A stretch of 10,119 bases of DNA, taken from NCBI GenBank assembly GCA_045602655.1, contig JAZSBY010000109.1, positions 1 through 10,119 of the forward strand, written 5' to 3'. Below the pieces are notes generated by a model. That model was not told the DNA's origin. It did no database searches and was given only the letters and a program-made list of their open reading frames with translations. Positions 1 to 7,017 of this stretch are shown one piece after another; within the stretch, counting starts at the first letter, position 1; each line of letters starts with the position of its first letter. The stretch comes from Fimenecus sp045602655. Its GTDB lineage: Bacteria; Bacillota; Clostridia; Oscillospirales; Acutalibacteraceae. The position numbers were made by a program, and so were the translations under genes.

Positions 1-792
1 AATATCTTCAACAAGTCCCTGACAATCTCTTGGGAAAAGTTTGATTGTATCTTCAGTTGATTTGTTTGAACCGAGAAGACCATATTTTTCGTTACAACCA
101 CTACCGTTAACCGGAGCATTAAGAATATCGTCAAGACCACAAACAACTTTTGCACCCGCAGCCTTTAAGATTCTCTTTGTTCTCTGTCTTGTATGAATAT
201 CGCAAGTAAGAACACAGTCAGTATAGTCGAGAATTGTTTTTGGCTGGTTAGCAAAAATGATTTCTGCCTCTGCACCAGCTTCTTTGATGATGTCTGAATA
301 GTAAGCAACATAGTCAACACCTGTGAATTCGTGCTTATTCTCACCAAAAAGTTCTCTGTATTTAGCTTCATCAAGTACATCTGAATACGGGTTGATTCCT
401 GCTTCATCAATTTGGTCAAGAGAAACAAGTGAATTACCAACTTCATCACTTGGATAGCTGAGCATAAGAACAACTTTCTTTGCACCTTTAGCAATACCAC
501 GAAGACAGATTGCAAAACGGTTACGTGACAAAATTGGGAAAATAACACCAATTGTTCCACCACCGAGTTTTGCTTTAACATCGTTGGCAATATCATCAAC
601 CGATGCGTAGTTACCCTGTGCACGAGCAACGATTGATTCTGTAAGAGAAACAACATCTCTGTCACGAAGTGCAAAACCTTCGCTTTCTGCTGCTTCAATA
701 ACACTTGTTACTGCAATATCAACAAGGTCATCACCCTGTCTGATAATTGGACAACGAATACCTCTTGAAACAGTACCGACTTTTCTTTCCAT
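1..792 (-). CDS. CofE-like protein (coenzyme F420-0:L-glutamate ligase family), 3' end missing
   Basis: This open frame reads without a stop from ATG at 792 down to the left edge, giving 264 codons; the C-terminus lies outside the window. The start is supported by GGAGAG (799-804 on the minus strand), 6 nt upstream. The N-terminal part matches the CofE/FbiB ligase fold: CPIIRQGDDLVDI at residues 14-26, DRDVVSLTESIVARAQGN at 44-61, then a glycine-rich stretch and IFPILSRNRFA at 84-94. Known family members add glutamate to F420-0 through a GTP-dependent amide ligation. Long clostridial homologues of this type, which I recall as near 390-400 residues, are usually annotated the same way, but their substrate is not established and Clostridia are not known as F420 producers. 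The gene is transcribed away from the polysaccharide genes from its own promoter, so it is probably unrelated to them. Family assignment is fairly secure; the function is not. Confidence 0.82.
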   Translation of the reverse strand, partial: MERKVGTVSRGIRCPIIRQGDDLVDIAVTSVIEAAESEGFALRDRDVVSLTESIVARAQGNYASVDDIANDVKAKLGGGTIGVIFPILSRNRFAICLRGIAKGAKKVVLMLSYPSDEVGNSLVSLDQIDEAGINPYSDVLDEAKYRELFGENKHEFTGVDYVAYYSDIIKEAGAEAEIIFANQPKTILDYTDCVLTCDIHTRQRTKRILKAAGAKVVCGLDDILNAPVNGSGCNEKYGLLGSNKSTEDTIKLFPRDCQGLVEDI

Positions 793-890
793 ATATATCT
801 CTCCAATATAAAAAAATACAAGGCACATTTTTTAGTATGTGAAATTGTAAAAACATAATGCCAAACTCCTCACACTAAAAACCACCATGT

Positions 891-920
891 ATTATATAAT
901 AAAAATCATCTCAAAGTCAA
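891..920 (-). promoter_or_regulatory. Sigma-A type promoter of the CofE-like gene
   Basis: On the minus strand, TTGACT (920-915) and TATAAT (896-891) are separated by 18 bp. The -10 box is a perfect consensus and the -35 box has five of six consensus bases. Transcription would begin near 884, leaving a leader of about 90 nt before the ATG at 792. Confidence 0.68.
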
Positions 921-974
921 CAAAAACTGTGCTCAAGATAAAACAAAAAATATACTAAATATAGCATAAATTTT

Positions 975-995
975 TGTGCATTTTTTTGGTGCACA
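975..995. promoter_or_regulatory. Inverted repeat TGTGCA-N9-TGCACA, possible operator
   Basis: The arms TGTGCA (975-980) and TGCACA (990-995) are perfect inverted repeats around a T-rich 9-bp spacer. The element lies between the two divergent promoters, ending 26 bp before the rightward -35 box, where an activator or repressor could bind. The arms are only 6 bp, so chance occurrence in AT-rich DNA is possible. No regulator gene is visible in the window. Confidence 0.3.
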
Positions 996-1021
996 TAACT
1001 GCGAAAATATGTTGATTTTCA

Positions 1022-1050
1022 TTGACTTTTATATGTATAAAGAGTATAAT
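1022..1050 (+). promoter_or_regulatory. Sigma-A promoter of the polysaccharide operon
   Basis: TTGACT (1022-1027) and a perfect TATAAT (1045-1050) are separated by the optimal 17 bp. The predicted start of transcription is near 1057, giving a leader of about 72 nt before the ATG at 1129. This is the strongest promoter seen in front of the plus-strand genes and probably drives at least the genes through 5744. Confidence 0.78.
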
Positions 1051-1128
1051 GTCAAAGAACATATTCAAAATGAGTTATTGTGCCATGCTGTGTTTTCAAA
1101 AGTATGAGAATTGTGAAAGAGGGAAAAT

Positions 1129-3186
1129 ATGTCATTAACATTAATGTATATAACCAATAACCCTGAGGTTGCAGAAATTGCTCAAAAAGCAGGTGTTGAC
1201 CGCATATGGGTCGATATGGAATCTATTGATAAAGAATTACGTCAGGGAGGAATGGATACAGTTCAGTCCCACCATACAATAGATGATATTAAGAAAATTC
1301 GTCCAGTTGTAACTGACGCAGAGCTTCAGGTGAGAATAAACCATATTTATGATGGTTCAAAAGAAGAAATTGAACAGACAATTCAAGCGGGTGCAGATGC
1401 CATTATGTTGCCATACTTCAAAACTCGTAAAGAGGTGGAAGACTTTATTGGCTTTGTGGATGGCAGAGCGAAAACAATAATTCTAGTTGAGACTGCCGAG
1501 GCCTATGATGACATTGACAATATTTTAGAGGTTAAGGGAATTGATGAGGTACACATCGGACTCAATGATTTGCATTTAGCCTATAAAAAAGATTTTATGT
1601 TTGAACTTCTTGTTGATGGAACAGTTCATAAACTATGTGAAAAATTGCGAAAGAAAGGGATAAAATTCGGTTTTGGTGGAATTGCCCGTGTTGGCTACGG
1701 AACCTTACCTGCAGAGAACATTATTACAGAGCATTATGCACTTGGTTCACAAATGGCAATTCTATCACGAGGATTTTGTGACGCTAACAGAGTTGAAAAT
1801 CCAAAAGAAATTGAAGAAATCTTTATAAATGGAGTGCATGATATTCGTGAGAAAGAAAAAGAGGTTTCTAAATATACTGTTAAGCAGTTTGCTGATAATC
1901 ACGAAATAGTTAAAGGGAAGATTGAGGAAATTGTTGCTCAAATCAGAAAGAAGAAGGAAGATACGAAAATGGAAAACGAAAAAATATGGCTTGCAACGCC
2001 TACAATGCACGGTGATGAACTTAAGTATATGCAAGAAGCTTTTGAAACAAACTGGATGTCAACTATCGGTGCAAACATCAACGAGGTAGAACGTCTTGTT
2101 GCTGAAAAAGTTGGTTGTAAATATGCTGTTGCGCTTTCATGTGGCACAGCAGCACTTCATATGTGTGTAAAACTTGCAGGTGTTAAGCCTGGGGATAAGG
2201 TATTCTGTAGTGATATGACTTTTGATGCAACGGTTAACCCAGTTGTTTATGAAGGTGGCGTTCCAATTTTCATTGATACAGAGTATGATACATGGAATAT
2301 GGATACTGTTGCACTCGAAAAGGCATTTGAGCTTTATCCTGAAGTTAAGGTTGTGGTTGTTGCTAACCTTTATGGTACTCCGGGTAAGCTTGATGAAATC
2401 CGTGCAATTTGCGACGAACATAACGCAGTTCTTATTGAAGATGCTGCTGAATCCTTTGGTGCTACATATAAAGGTGTACAAACAGGTACATTTGGTGAAT
2501 ATAACGCAATCAGTTTTAATGGTAATAAGATTATCACAGGTAGTTCAGGTGGTATGTTCCTTACAAACGATTTAGAAGCTGCTAATAAGGTTCGCAAATG
2601 GTCAACACAGAGCCGTGAAAATGCACCTTGGTATCAGCATGAAGAACTTGGTTACAACTACCGTATGAGTAATGTTATTGCAGGTGTTGTTCGTGGTCAA
2701 ATGAAATACCTTGACGAGCACATTGAACAGAAAAAGGCTATTTATTATAGATATAAAGAAGCATTTAAAGATTTACCGGTTTCAATGAATCCATATGATG
2801 AAGAAACAATGGTACCGAATTATTGGCTTTCTTGTATGCTTATCGATGAAAACGCAATGTGCAAACAAGTTCGTTCAGAAAATGAAGCTATGTATGTTAA
2901 AGAAGAAGGCAAGACTTGCCCTACAGAGATTCTTGAAAAACTTGCAGAGCAGAATATTGAAGGTCGTCCTATATGGAAACCAATGCACATGCAGCCAATT
3001 TATAGAATGAATGGCTTTGTAACTCGTGATGGCAATGGCAGTGCAAGAACAAATGCTTATATTGCAGGTGGTTGTGCAGACATCGGTATGGATATTTTCA
3101 ATCGTGGCTTGTGTCTTCCAAGTGATAACAAAATGACAGAGGCACAACAGAACAGAGTAATTGAGATTATAAAAAGTTGTTTTTGA
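1129..3186 (+). CDS. pglE: Fusion: HpcH/HpaI aldolase-like domain plus PglE-type UDP-sugar aminotransferase
   Basis: Two complete enzymes are joined in one 685-residue frame. Residues 1-275 form an HpcH/HpaI aldolase/citrate lyase-type barrel: DMES at 29-32, VRIN at 68-71, VETAEA at 120-125 and GLNDL at 144-148, with E121 and D147 as likely metal ligands. Residues 281-685 are a full-length DegT/DnrJ/EryC1/StrS (type I fold, PLP) aminotransferase, close in motifs to Campylobacter PglE: SCGTAALH at 337-344, IEDAAES at 436-442, FNGNKIITGSSGGMF at about 463-477 with K467 as the PLP lysine, STQSRE, and RPIWKPMHMQ. PglE transfers an amino group from glutamate to C4 of UDP-4-keto-6-deoxy-GlcNAc in bacillosamine synthesis. 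The following pglC and pglD homologues support this. The start has AGAGGG 5 nt upstream. The two enzymes are normally separate; M281 has its own ribosome site. The aldolase domain's substrate is unknown. Confidence 0.88.
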   Translation: MSLTLMYITNNPEVAEIAQKAGVDRIWVDMESIDKELRQGGMDTVQSHHTIDDIKKIRPVVTDAELQVRINHIYDGSKEEIEQTIQAGADAIMLPYFKTRKEVEDFIGFVDGRAKTIILVETAEAYDDIDNILEVKGIDEVHIGLNDLHLAYKKDFMFELLVDGTVHKLCEKLRKKGIKFGFGGIARVGYGTLPAENIITEHYALGSQMAILSRGFCDANRVENPKEIEEIFINGVHDIREKEKEVSKYTVKQFADNHEIVKGKIEEIVAQIRKKKEDTKMENEKIWLATPTMHGDELKYMQEAFETNWMSTIGANINEVERLVAEKVGCKYAVALSCGTAALHMCVKLAGVKPGDKVFCSDMTFDATVNPVVYEGGVPIFIDTEYDTWNMDTVALEKAFELYPEVKVVVVANLYGTPGKLDEIRAICDEHNAVLIEDAAESFGATYKGVQTGTFGEYNAISFNGNKIITGSSGGMFLTNDLEAANKVRKWSTQSRENAPWYQHEELGYNYRMSNVIAGVVRGQMKYLDEHIEQKKAIYYRYKEAFKDLPVSMNPYDEETMVPNYWLSCMLIDENAMCKQVRSENEAMYVKEEGKTCPTEILEKLAEQNIEGRPIWKPMHMQPIYRMNGFVTRDGNGSARTNAYIAGGCADIGMDIFNRGLCLPSDNKMTEAQQNRVIEIIKSCF
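1954..1971 (+). promoter_or_regulatory. Internal ribosome binding site and start codon for the aminotransferase half
   Basis: Inside the fusion frame, AAGGAAG (1954-1960) lies 8 nt before an in-frame ATG (1969-1971, codon 281). That ATG is exactly where a stand-alone PglE-type protein would start (MENEKIWLATP). A separate aminotransferase of 405 residues could therefore be made from the same message, as well as the fusion. The purine-rich sequence also encodes a Lys/Glu linker, so part of the match could be incidental. Confidence 0.5.
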
Positions 3187-3199
3187 GGATTGATTATAA

Positions 3200-3841
3200 A
3201 TGTATAAGTACATAAAAAGAGCATTAGACTTTTGTGCTGCACTTGGAGCAATTATAGTTTTATCGCCGGTTTTGCTTATTGTTGCACTTCTTGTAAAGAC
3301 AAAATTGGGCAGTCCTGTACTTTTTAAACAAGAAAGACCGGGTATGATAGACAAAAAAACAGGCGAAGAAAAGATTTTCACTCTTTGTAAATTCAGAACA
3401 ATGACTGATGAGCGGGATGAAAACGGTGACCTTTTGCCGGATGAAATCCGTCTTACAAAATTCGGTCAGTTTTTGCGTAGTACAAGCATTGATGAGTTGC
3501 CGGAATTTATCAATATCTTAAAAGGTGATATGAGCTTTATCGGCCCAAGACCATTACTCGTAAGATATTTACCATTATATTCAGAGAAGCAACATCGTCG
3601 TCATCTCGTTCGTCCGGGACTTTCAGGCTGGGCTCAGGTAAATGGCAGAAATACTGTTTCATGGGAAGAAAAATTCAACCTTGATGTTGAGTATGTAGAT
3701 AAAATGTCATTCTCCCTTGATGTAAAGATTTTCTTTATGACAATTATGTCAGTTTTAAAGCGTGAAGGAATCAGCAGTGAAACAAGTGCCACAATGGAGG
3801 AGTTTAAAGGTAATAAGGTCGAAGAAACAACTGAGGTATAA
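3200..3841 (+). CDS. pglC: PglC-type phosphoglycosyl transferase (initiating sugar-phosphate transferase)
   Basis: The 213-residue protein belongs to the bacterial sugar transferase family (monotopic phosphoglycosyl transferases) and is nearly the length of Campylobacter PglC. It moves a phospho-sugar from a UDP-sugar, in PglC diacetylbacillosamine, to undecaprenyl phosphate at the inner face of the membrane. Visible hallmarks are an N-terminal hydrophobic re-entrant helix (about 12-32) with the Ser-Pro kink at 22-23, KFRTM at 64-68, the catalytic Asp-Glu pair D98-E99 in SIDELPEF, KGDMSFIGPRPLL at 108-120, and RPGLSGWAQVNGRN at 138-151. It lacks the multi-span N-terminal domain of WbaP-type enzymes. 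AGGA (3186-3189) overlaps the stop of the upstream gene and lies 10 nt before the ATG, so the genes are probably co-transcribed. The exact sugar is inferred from the neighbouring pglE and pglD homologues. Confidence 0.92.
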   Translation: MYKYIKRALDFCAALGAIIVLSPVLLIVALLVKTKLGSPVLFKQERPGMIDKKTGEEKIFTLCKFRTMTDERDENGDLLPDEIRLTKFGQFLRSTSIDELPEFINILKGDMSFIGPRPLLVRYLPLYSEKQHRRHLVRPGLSGWAQVNGRNTVSWEEKFNLDVEYVDKMSFSLDVKIFFMTIMSVLKREGISSETSATMEEFKGNKVEETTEV

Positions 3842-3843
3842 TT

Positions 3844-4452
3844 ATGAATAAAAGGGTTGTTATTATCGGTGCAGGCGGACACGGCAGGGTAGTATCGGAT
3901 ATTGCAGAAGCCTGCGGAGATACTGTTATTGGTTTTTTGGATGACAGTAATACTGCAAACGATAAAGTGAATGTAATCGGCACAAGTGCAGATGCTTTGA
4001 AGTATTGCGACGGTGAAACAGAATTGTTTGTTGCAATAGGTAACTGTAAAGTGCGTGAAAAGATTATGAATGGTTTGCCGGGTGCCAAATGGTACACAGC
4101 AATTCATCCGTCAGCGGTTATCTCTCCTTCAGCAATAATAGGTGAGGGTACTTGTATTATGCCAAATGCAGTTGTGAATAACAGTGCAGTTATAGGTAAG
4201 GGTGTAATTGTAAACACATGTGCATCTGTTGACCATGACGATATTATTGGCAATTATGTTCATATTGCCTGTGGTGCACGACTTGCCGGCACAGTAACAG
4301 TCGGTAATTGCACTTGGATTGGTATTGGTTCGACTATAAGTAACAATGTATCTGTCTGCTCAAATCTTATGATTGGTGCAGGTACTGTTGTTGTAAAGGA
4401 TATAACAGAAGAGGGAACATATGTTGGGGTTCCTGCAAAGAAGATAAAGTAG
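3844..4452 (+). CDS. pglD: PglD-type sugar O/N-acetyltransferase (left-handed beta-helix)
   Basis: The 202-residue protein has the NeuD/PglD architecture. An N-terminal nucleotide-sugar-binding Rossmann-like domain carries GAGGHGRVV at 9-17. It is followed by hexapeptide repeats forming a left-handed beta-helix from about residue 85 to the end. VDHDDIIGNYVHIACGARLAG (129-149) aligns with the PglD active site; H131 corresponds to its catalytic histidine and H140 to the second conserved one. The ending GTYVGVPAKK is typical. PglD acetylates the C4 amine of the UDP-amino sugar made by PglE, giving UDP-diacetylbacillosamine. It begins 2 nt after the pglC stop, with GAGG (3833-3836) lying in the last codons of that gene, so translation is probably coupled. 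A NeuD-like sialic acid role is less likely because the neighbours are pglE and pglC homologues. Confidence 0.9.
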   Translation: MNKRVVIIGAGGHGRVVSDIAEACGDTVIGFLDDSNTANDKVNVIGTSADALKYCDGETELFVAIGNCKVREKIMNGLPGAKWYTAIHPSAVISPSAIIGEGTCIMPNAVVNNSAVIGKGVIVNTCASVDHDDIIGNYVHIACGARLAGTVTVGNCTWIGIGSTISNNVSVCSNLMIGAGTVVVKDITEEGTYVGVPAKKIK

Positions 4453-4460
4453 GTGAGAAT

Positions 4461-5744
4461 GTGAGCGAAAATCAACCACGCATTTTAGTTATTAGCGTAG
4501 GTGCATGGAATAGTAAAGTTGGTTCAACCTGGCCTGACCTTTTGAAGTTTTATCCTAAGGAATATATAACAAATATTTGTATTCGTGATGAAATTCCTGA
4601 TAGTGATGTTGCCTCAAGGTATTTCAGCATTTCTGAAAACAGGGTGTTGAAAAGTATCTTTAACAGAAAAATTAAGACTGGTAGGGAAGTGTATGCTCAA
4701 ATTTCTACCGATGAAAATCAGGACTTAGCGGCTCATAATGAAAGATACCAAAAAATGAGACAAAAACGTCGATTTTCACTTTTGATGGCGAGAGAATTAG
4801 CTTGGAAAATCGGAAAATGGAAAACTAAAGAATTAAACGACTTTATTGATAGCTCTAATCCTGATGTAATTCTCTATTCAATGTCAGTATATGTGCACTA
4901 TAGCCGAATTATCAGACATGCAATAAAAAGAACAGGTGCAAAAGCTATTGGGTATATCTGGGATGATACATTTACATATAAACAGTCTGATGAATTAGGC
5001 TATAAAATATACAGATTTTTTCAAAGAAGAGCTTTAAAGAAAATTGCAAAGCTTTCAGATAATTTCTTTGCTATTTCAGATATGACAAAAAAAGAGGCGG
5101 ATGAATTTTTTGGAATTGATAGTGTAATTCTTACAAAACCTCTTTGTCGAGAGCCCAAGGTGGATTACACAGATTTTGAAATGCCTGTCAAAGCAGTCTA
5201 TACAGGTAATCTTGCAATTGGTAGAGATAAATCTCTTGTAAGAATTGTTAAGGCAGCGAAAAACATCAACAGTAATGGTGTGAAAATCAGATTTGACATC
5301 TACACTAATACACTGTTAAGTGATGAAATAAAAAAAGAATTGAATTGTGATTACAGTGAACTTCATGATGCGGTGCCTCAAAAGGAAGTTTTTGAAATTC
5401 AGCGTAATTCTGATTTGATGCTTTTTGTTGAGGATATTGACGGTCCTGATGCACGCGTTGCAAGACTTTCATTCTCAACAAAAATTACTGACTATCTTTC
5501 AAGTGGTAAGTGTATTTTTGCTGTTGGATATAAAGAAACAGCACCAATGCAGTATTTTATAAAAAATGACGCAGCAGTGATTGCAGATAATGATAAAGAG
5601 ATTGAAGAAAAGCTCAGTTTACTTGTCAACAATCCTGAATTGTTAGTTAATTATGCAAATAATGCAAGCGACATTGGTATCAAAAATCATAGCGAAGAAA
5701 ATATTCTAAAAACATTTGATAATGTAATTAAATCTGTATTATAA
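4461..5744 (+). CDS. Putative GT-B glycosyltransferase (GTG start)
   Basis: The 427-residue protein looks like a two-domain GT-B glycosyltransferase. The N-terminal half (to about 240) begins with RILVISVGAWNSKVGS at 7-22. The C-terminal half carries AVYTGNLAIGRDKSL (245-259) and a donor-site stretch LSFSTKITDYLSSGKCIFAVG (336-356), resembling the (S/P)TK-x-x-(D/E)YL-x-x-GKP motif of GT4-like enzymes. The usual E-x7-E pair is not evident, so the exact family is uncertain. No signal peptide or membrane segment is seen. The start is GTG, 8 nt after the pglD stop, with AGGTGAG (4451-4457) overlapping that stop. A diverged and broken paralogue with the same N- and C-terminal motifs and a similar upstream junction lies at 7018-7258. 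Probable role: addition of a sugar to the lipid-linked repeat unit; donor and acceptor unknown. Confidence 0.75.
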   Translation: MSENQPRILVISVGAWNSKVGSTWPDLLKFYPKEYITNICIRDEIPDSDVASRYFSISENRVLKSIFNRKIKTGREVYAQISTDENQDLAAHNERYQKMRQKRRFSLLMARELAWKIGKWKTKELNDFIDSSNPDVILYSMSVYVHYSRIIRHAIKRTGAKAIGYIWDDTFTYKQSDELGYKIYRFFQRRALKKIAKLSDNFFAISDMTKKEADEFFGIDSVILTKPLCREPKVDYTDFEMPVKAVYTGNLAIGRDKSLVRIVKAAKNINSNGVKIRFDIYTNTLLSDEIKKELNCDYSELHDAVPQKEVFEIQRNSDLMLFVEDIDGPDARVARLSFSTKITDYLSSGKCIFAVGYKETAPMQYFIKNDAAVIADNDKEIEEKLSLLVNNPELLVNYANNASDIGIKNHSEENILKTFDNVIKSVL

Positions 5745-5856
5745 AAAGATAAGAATGAATTATTGTTCTATATTTGAACGCATTTGTGCAAGAGAAAAAC
5801 AAAAAAGAACATAGACTATAATTATAATAAGAAGATGAAAGTTACGGAGATAAATT
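5745..5856 (+). other. 112-bp intergenic gap, possible weak promoter
   Basis: This AT-rich gap separates two glycosyltransferase genes. It contains a perfect TATAAT at 5817-5822, but the sequence 17 bp upstream (GAAAAA) is a poor -35 box, so an internal promoter is only possible. No terminator hairpin is visible, so read-through from the upstream genes is likely. GGAG (5846-5849) is the ribosome site of the next gene. Confidence 0.3.
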
Positions 5857-7005
5857 ATGAAGAAGATTTGTTTTATAACTACTATTTCATTAACACTTAA
5901 GAGTTTCGTTGTTGAAACGGCTAAATATCTTCATAATAAATGTGGATATGATGTTACTCTTATTTGTGATAATGATGAAGAGTTTGCAAAGTCACTTCCT
6001 GAATACATACATTATATACCTGTTCATATGTCACGAGGAATAGATTTTTCAGGATTTTCATCTGTTTTAAAATTTTATAAAGTGTTTAAAACAGAAAAAT
6101 TTGATATGGTACAATATTCAACTCCTAATGCTGCTTGTTATGCAAGTATCGCGTCATTTTTTGCGCGTGTTCCTATAAGACTTTATGGACAATGGGGTAT
6201 TCGCTATATAGGAATGTCAGGTGTTGCACGAAAAATTTTCAGGCTTATTGAAAAATTGATTTGTCTGGTTTCAACCGATATTCGCGCAGTAAGTCGTATG
6301 AATATGCAATTTGCCATTGAGGATGGACTTTATTGTGCAGACAAAGCAAAAATTATCGGCAACGGTGGAACAATTGGTGTTGATATGTCCTCTTATGATA
6401 TTACACAAAAGTCAGAGTGGAAAAATACAATTCGAAATAAATATAGTATAGATGAAAATGCTTTTGTTTTTGGTTTTGCAGGTCGTGTTTCAGTGGAAAA
6501 GGGCTGCACCGAGCTTTTAACGGCATTCAGAAATATTTCAGAATTAAACGAAAAAGTAAAACTGCTTATTGTGGGCCCGATTGAAGAGAACTGTGGAGTA
6601 CCGCAAGAACTTATTGACTGGGCAAATAATTCAGATAATGTTGTGCTCACAGGCAGAGTTGACAATGCAGATATGAAAAAGTATTATTCTGCTATGGATG
6701 TTCTTGTTCACTCAACCTATCGTGAGGGCTTTGGTATGGTAATTCAAGAAGCAGGCGCTCTTGCTGTTCCGGTAATTACTACAAAAATACCAGGAGCATC
6801 AGAAGTTATGTCGGATGGTGAATCTTGCATTCTTGTTGAGCCTAAAAATACATCGGATTTGCAGTCAGCTATGTCAGAATTGTTTTCTGATGAAGATAAA
6901 ACAAAAAAACTCGGAACAAGTGCTTATGAGCGAACAAAAAATCTCTACGACCGTCCGATTATGTTAAAAAACCTTAAAAATGACTATACAGAATTATTAA
7001 AGTAA
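5857..7005 (+). CDS. GT4-family glycosyltransferase
   Basis: The 382-residue protein has the length and motifs of retaining GT4 (GT-B) glycosyltransferases such as PglA. The N-terminal acceptor domain starts MKKICFITTISL. The C-terminal donor domain has FGFAGRVSVEKG (205-216; R210 and K215 likely contact the nucleotide diphosphate), LLIVGP (236-241), VVLTGRVDN (262-270) and the E-x7-E pair E290/E298 in YREGFGMVIQEAGALAVPV. It is expected to act at the cytoplasmic face of the membrane, adding a sugar from a nucleotide donor to the undecaprenyl-linked intermediate. In Campylobacter, PglA performs the step right after PglC, and the order here permits the same role, but several GT4 genes are present and the assignment is not firm. 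GGAG lies 7 nt before the ATG. Confidence 0.85.
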   Translation: MKKICFITTISLTLKSFVVETAKYLHNKCGYDVTLICDNDEEFAKSLPEYIHYIPVHMSRGIDFSGFSSVLKFYKVFKTEKFDMVQYSTPNAACYASIASFFARVPIRLYGQWGIRYIGMSGVARKIFRLIEKLICLVSTDIRAVSRMNMQFAIEDGLYCADKAKIIGNGGTIGVDMSSYDITQKSEWKNTIRNKYSIDENAFVFGFAGRVSVEKGCTELLTAFRNISELNEKVKLLIVGPIEENCGVPQELIDWANNSDNVVLTGRVDNADMKKYYSAMDVLVHSTYREGFGMVIQEAGALAVPVITTKIPGASEVMSDGESCILVEPKNTSDLQSAMSELFSDEDKTKKLGTSAYERTKNLYDRPIMLKNLKNDYTELLK

Positions 7006-7017
7006 GTGAGAAAAAAC

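Larger units (their letters stand above)
793..1128. other. Divergent intergenic regulatory region
   Basis: This is 336 bp without a convincing gene, between two divergently transcribed units. It holds a leftward promoter (891-920), a rightward promoter (1022-1050), an inverted repeat between them (975-995), leader sequences of roughly 70-90 nt on each side, and the two ribosome binding sites. The central part is very AT-rich with several A and T runs. I see no intrinsic terminator and no recognisable riboswitch. Confidence 0.75.

Noticed and set aside
165..704. A 179-codon open frame on the minus strand
   Set aside because: It lies in a different frame inside the CofE-like gene, whose frame from 792 to the edge gives a recognisable protein with a good ribosome site.
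1070..1138. A 22-codon upstream frame rich in Cys (four Cys) overlapping the start of the fusion gene
   Set aside because: No ribosome binding sequence precedes its ATG and the overlap is short; a regulatory leader peptide cannot be supported from this alone.
2137..2481. Minus-strand frame of 114 codons within the aminotransferase region
   Set aside because: It is antisense to strongly conserved aminotransferase motifs and its product looks like no known family.
3634..4107. Minus-strand frame of 157 codons across the pglC-pglD junction
   Set aside because: It is antisense to two well-recognised genes and its translation is low-complexity with no motif.
5817..5822. TATAAT box upstream of the 5857 gene as a firm promoter
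   Set aside because: No acceptable -35 box at 16-18 bp; in DNA this AT-rich the hexamer occurs often. Noted only as a weak possibility in the gap entry.
1969..7005. A protein N-glycosylation (pgl) locus
   Set aside because: No oligosaccharyltransferase or PglK-type transporter is present, while an EpsG-like polymerase is; a polysaccharide product fits better.
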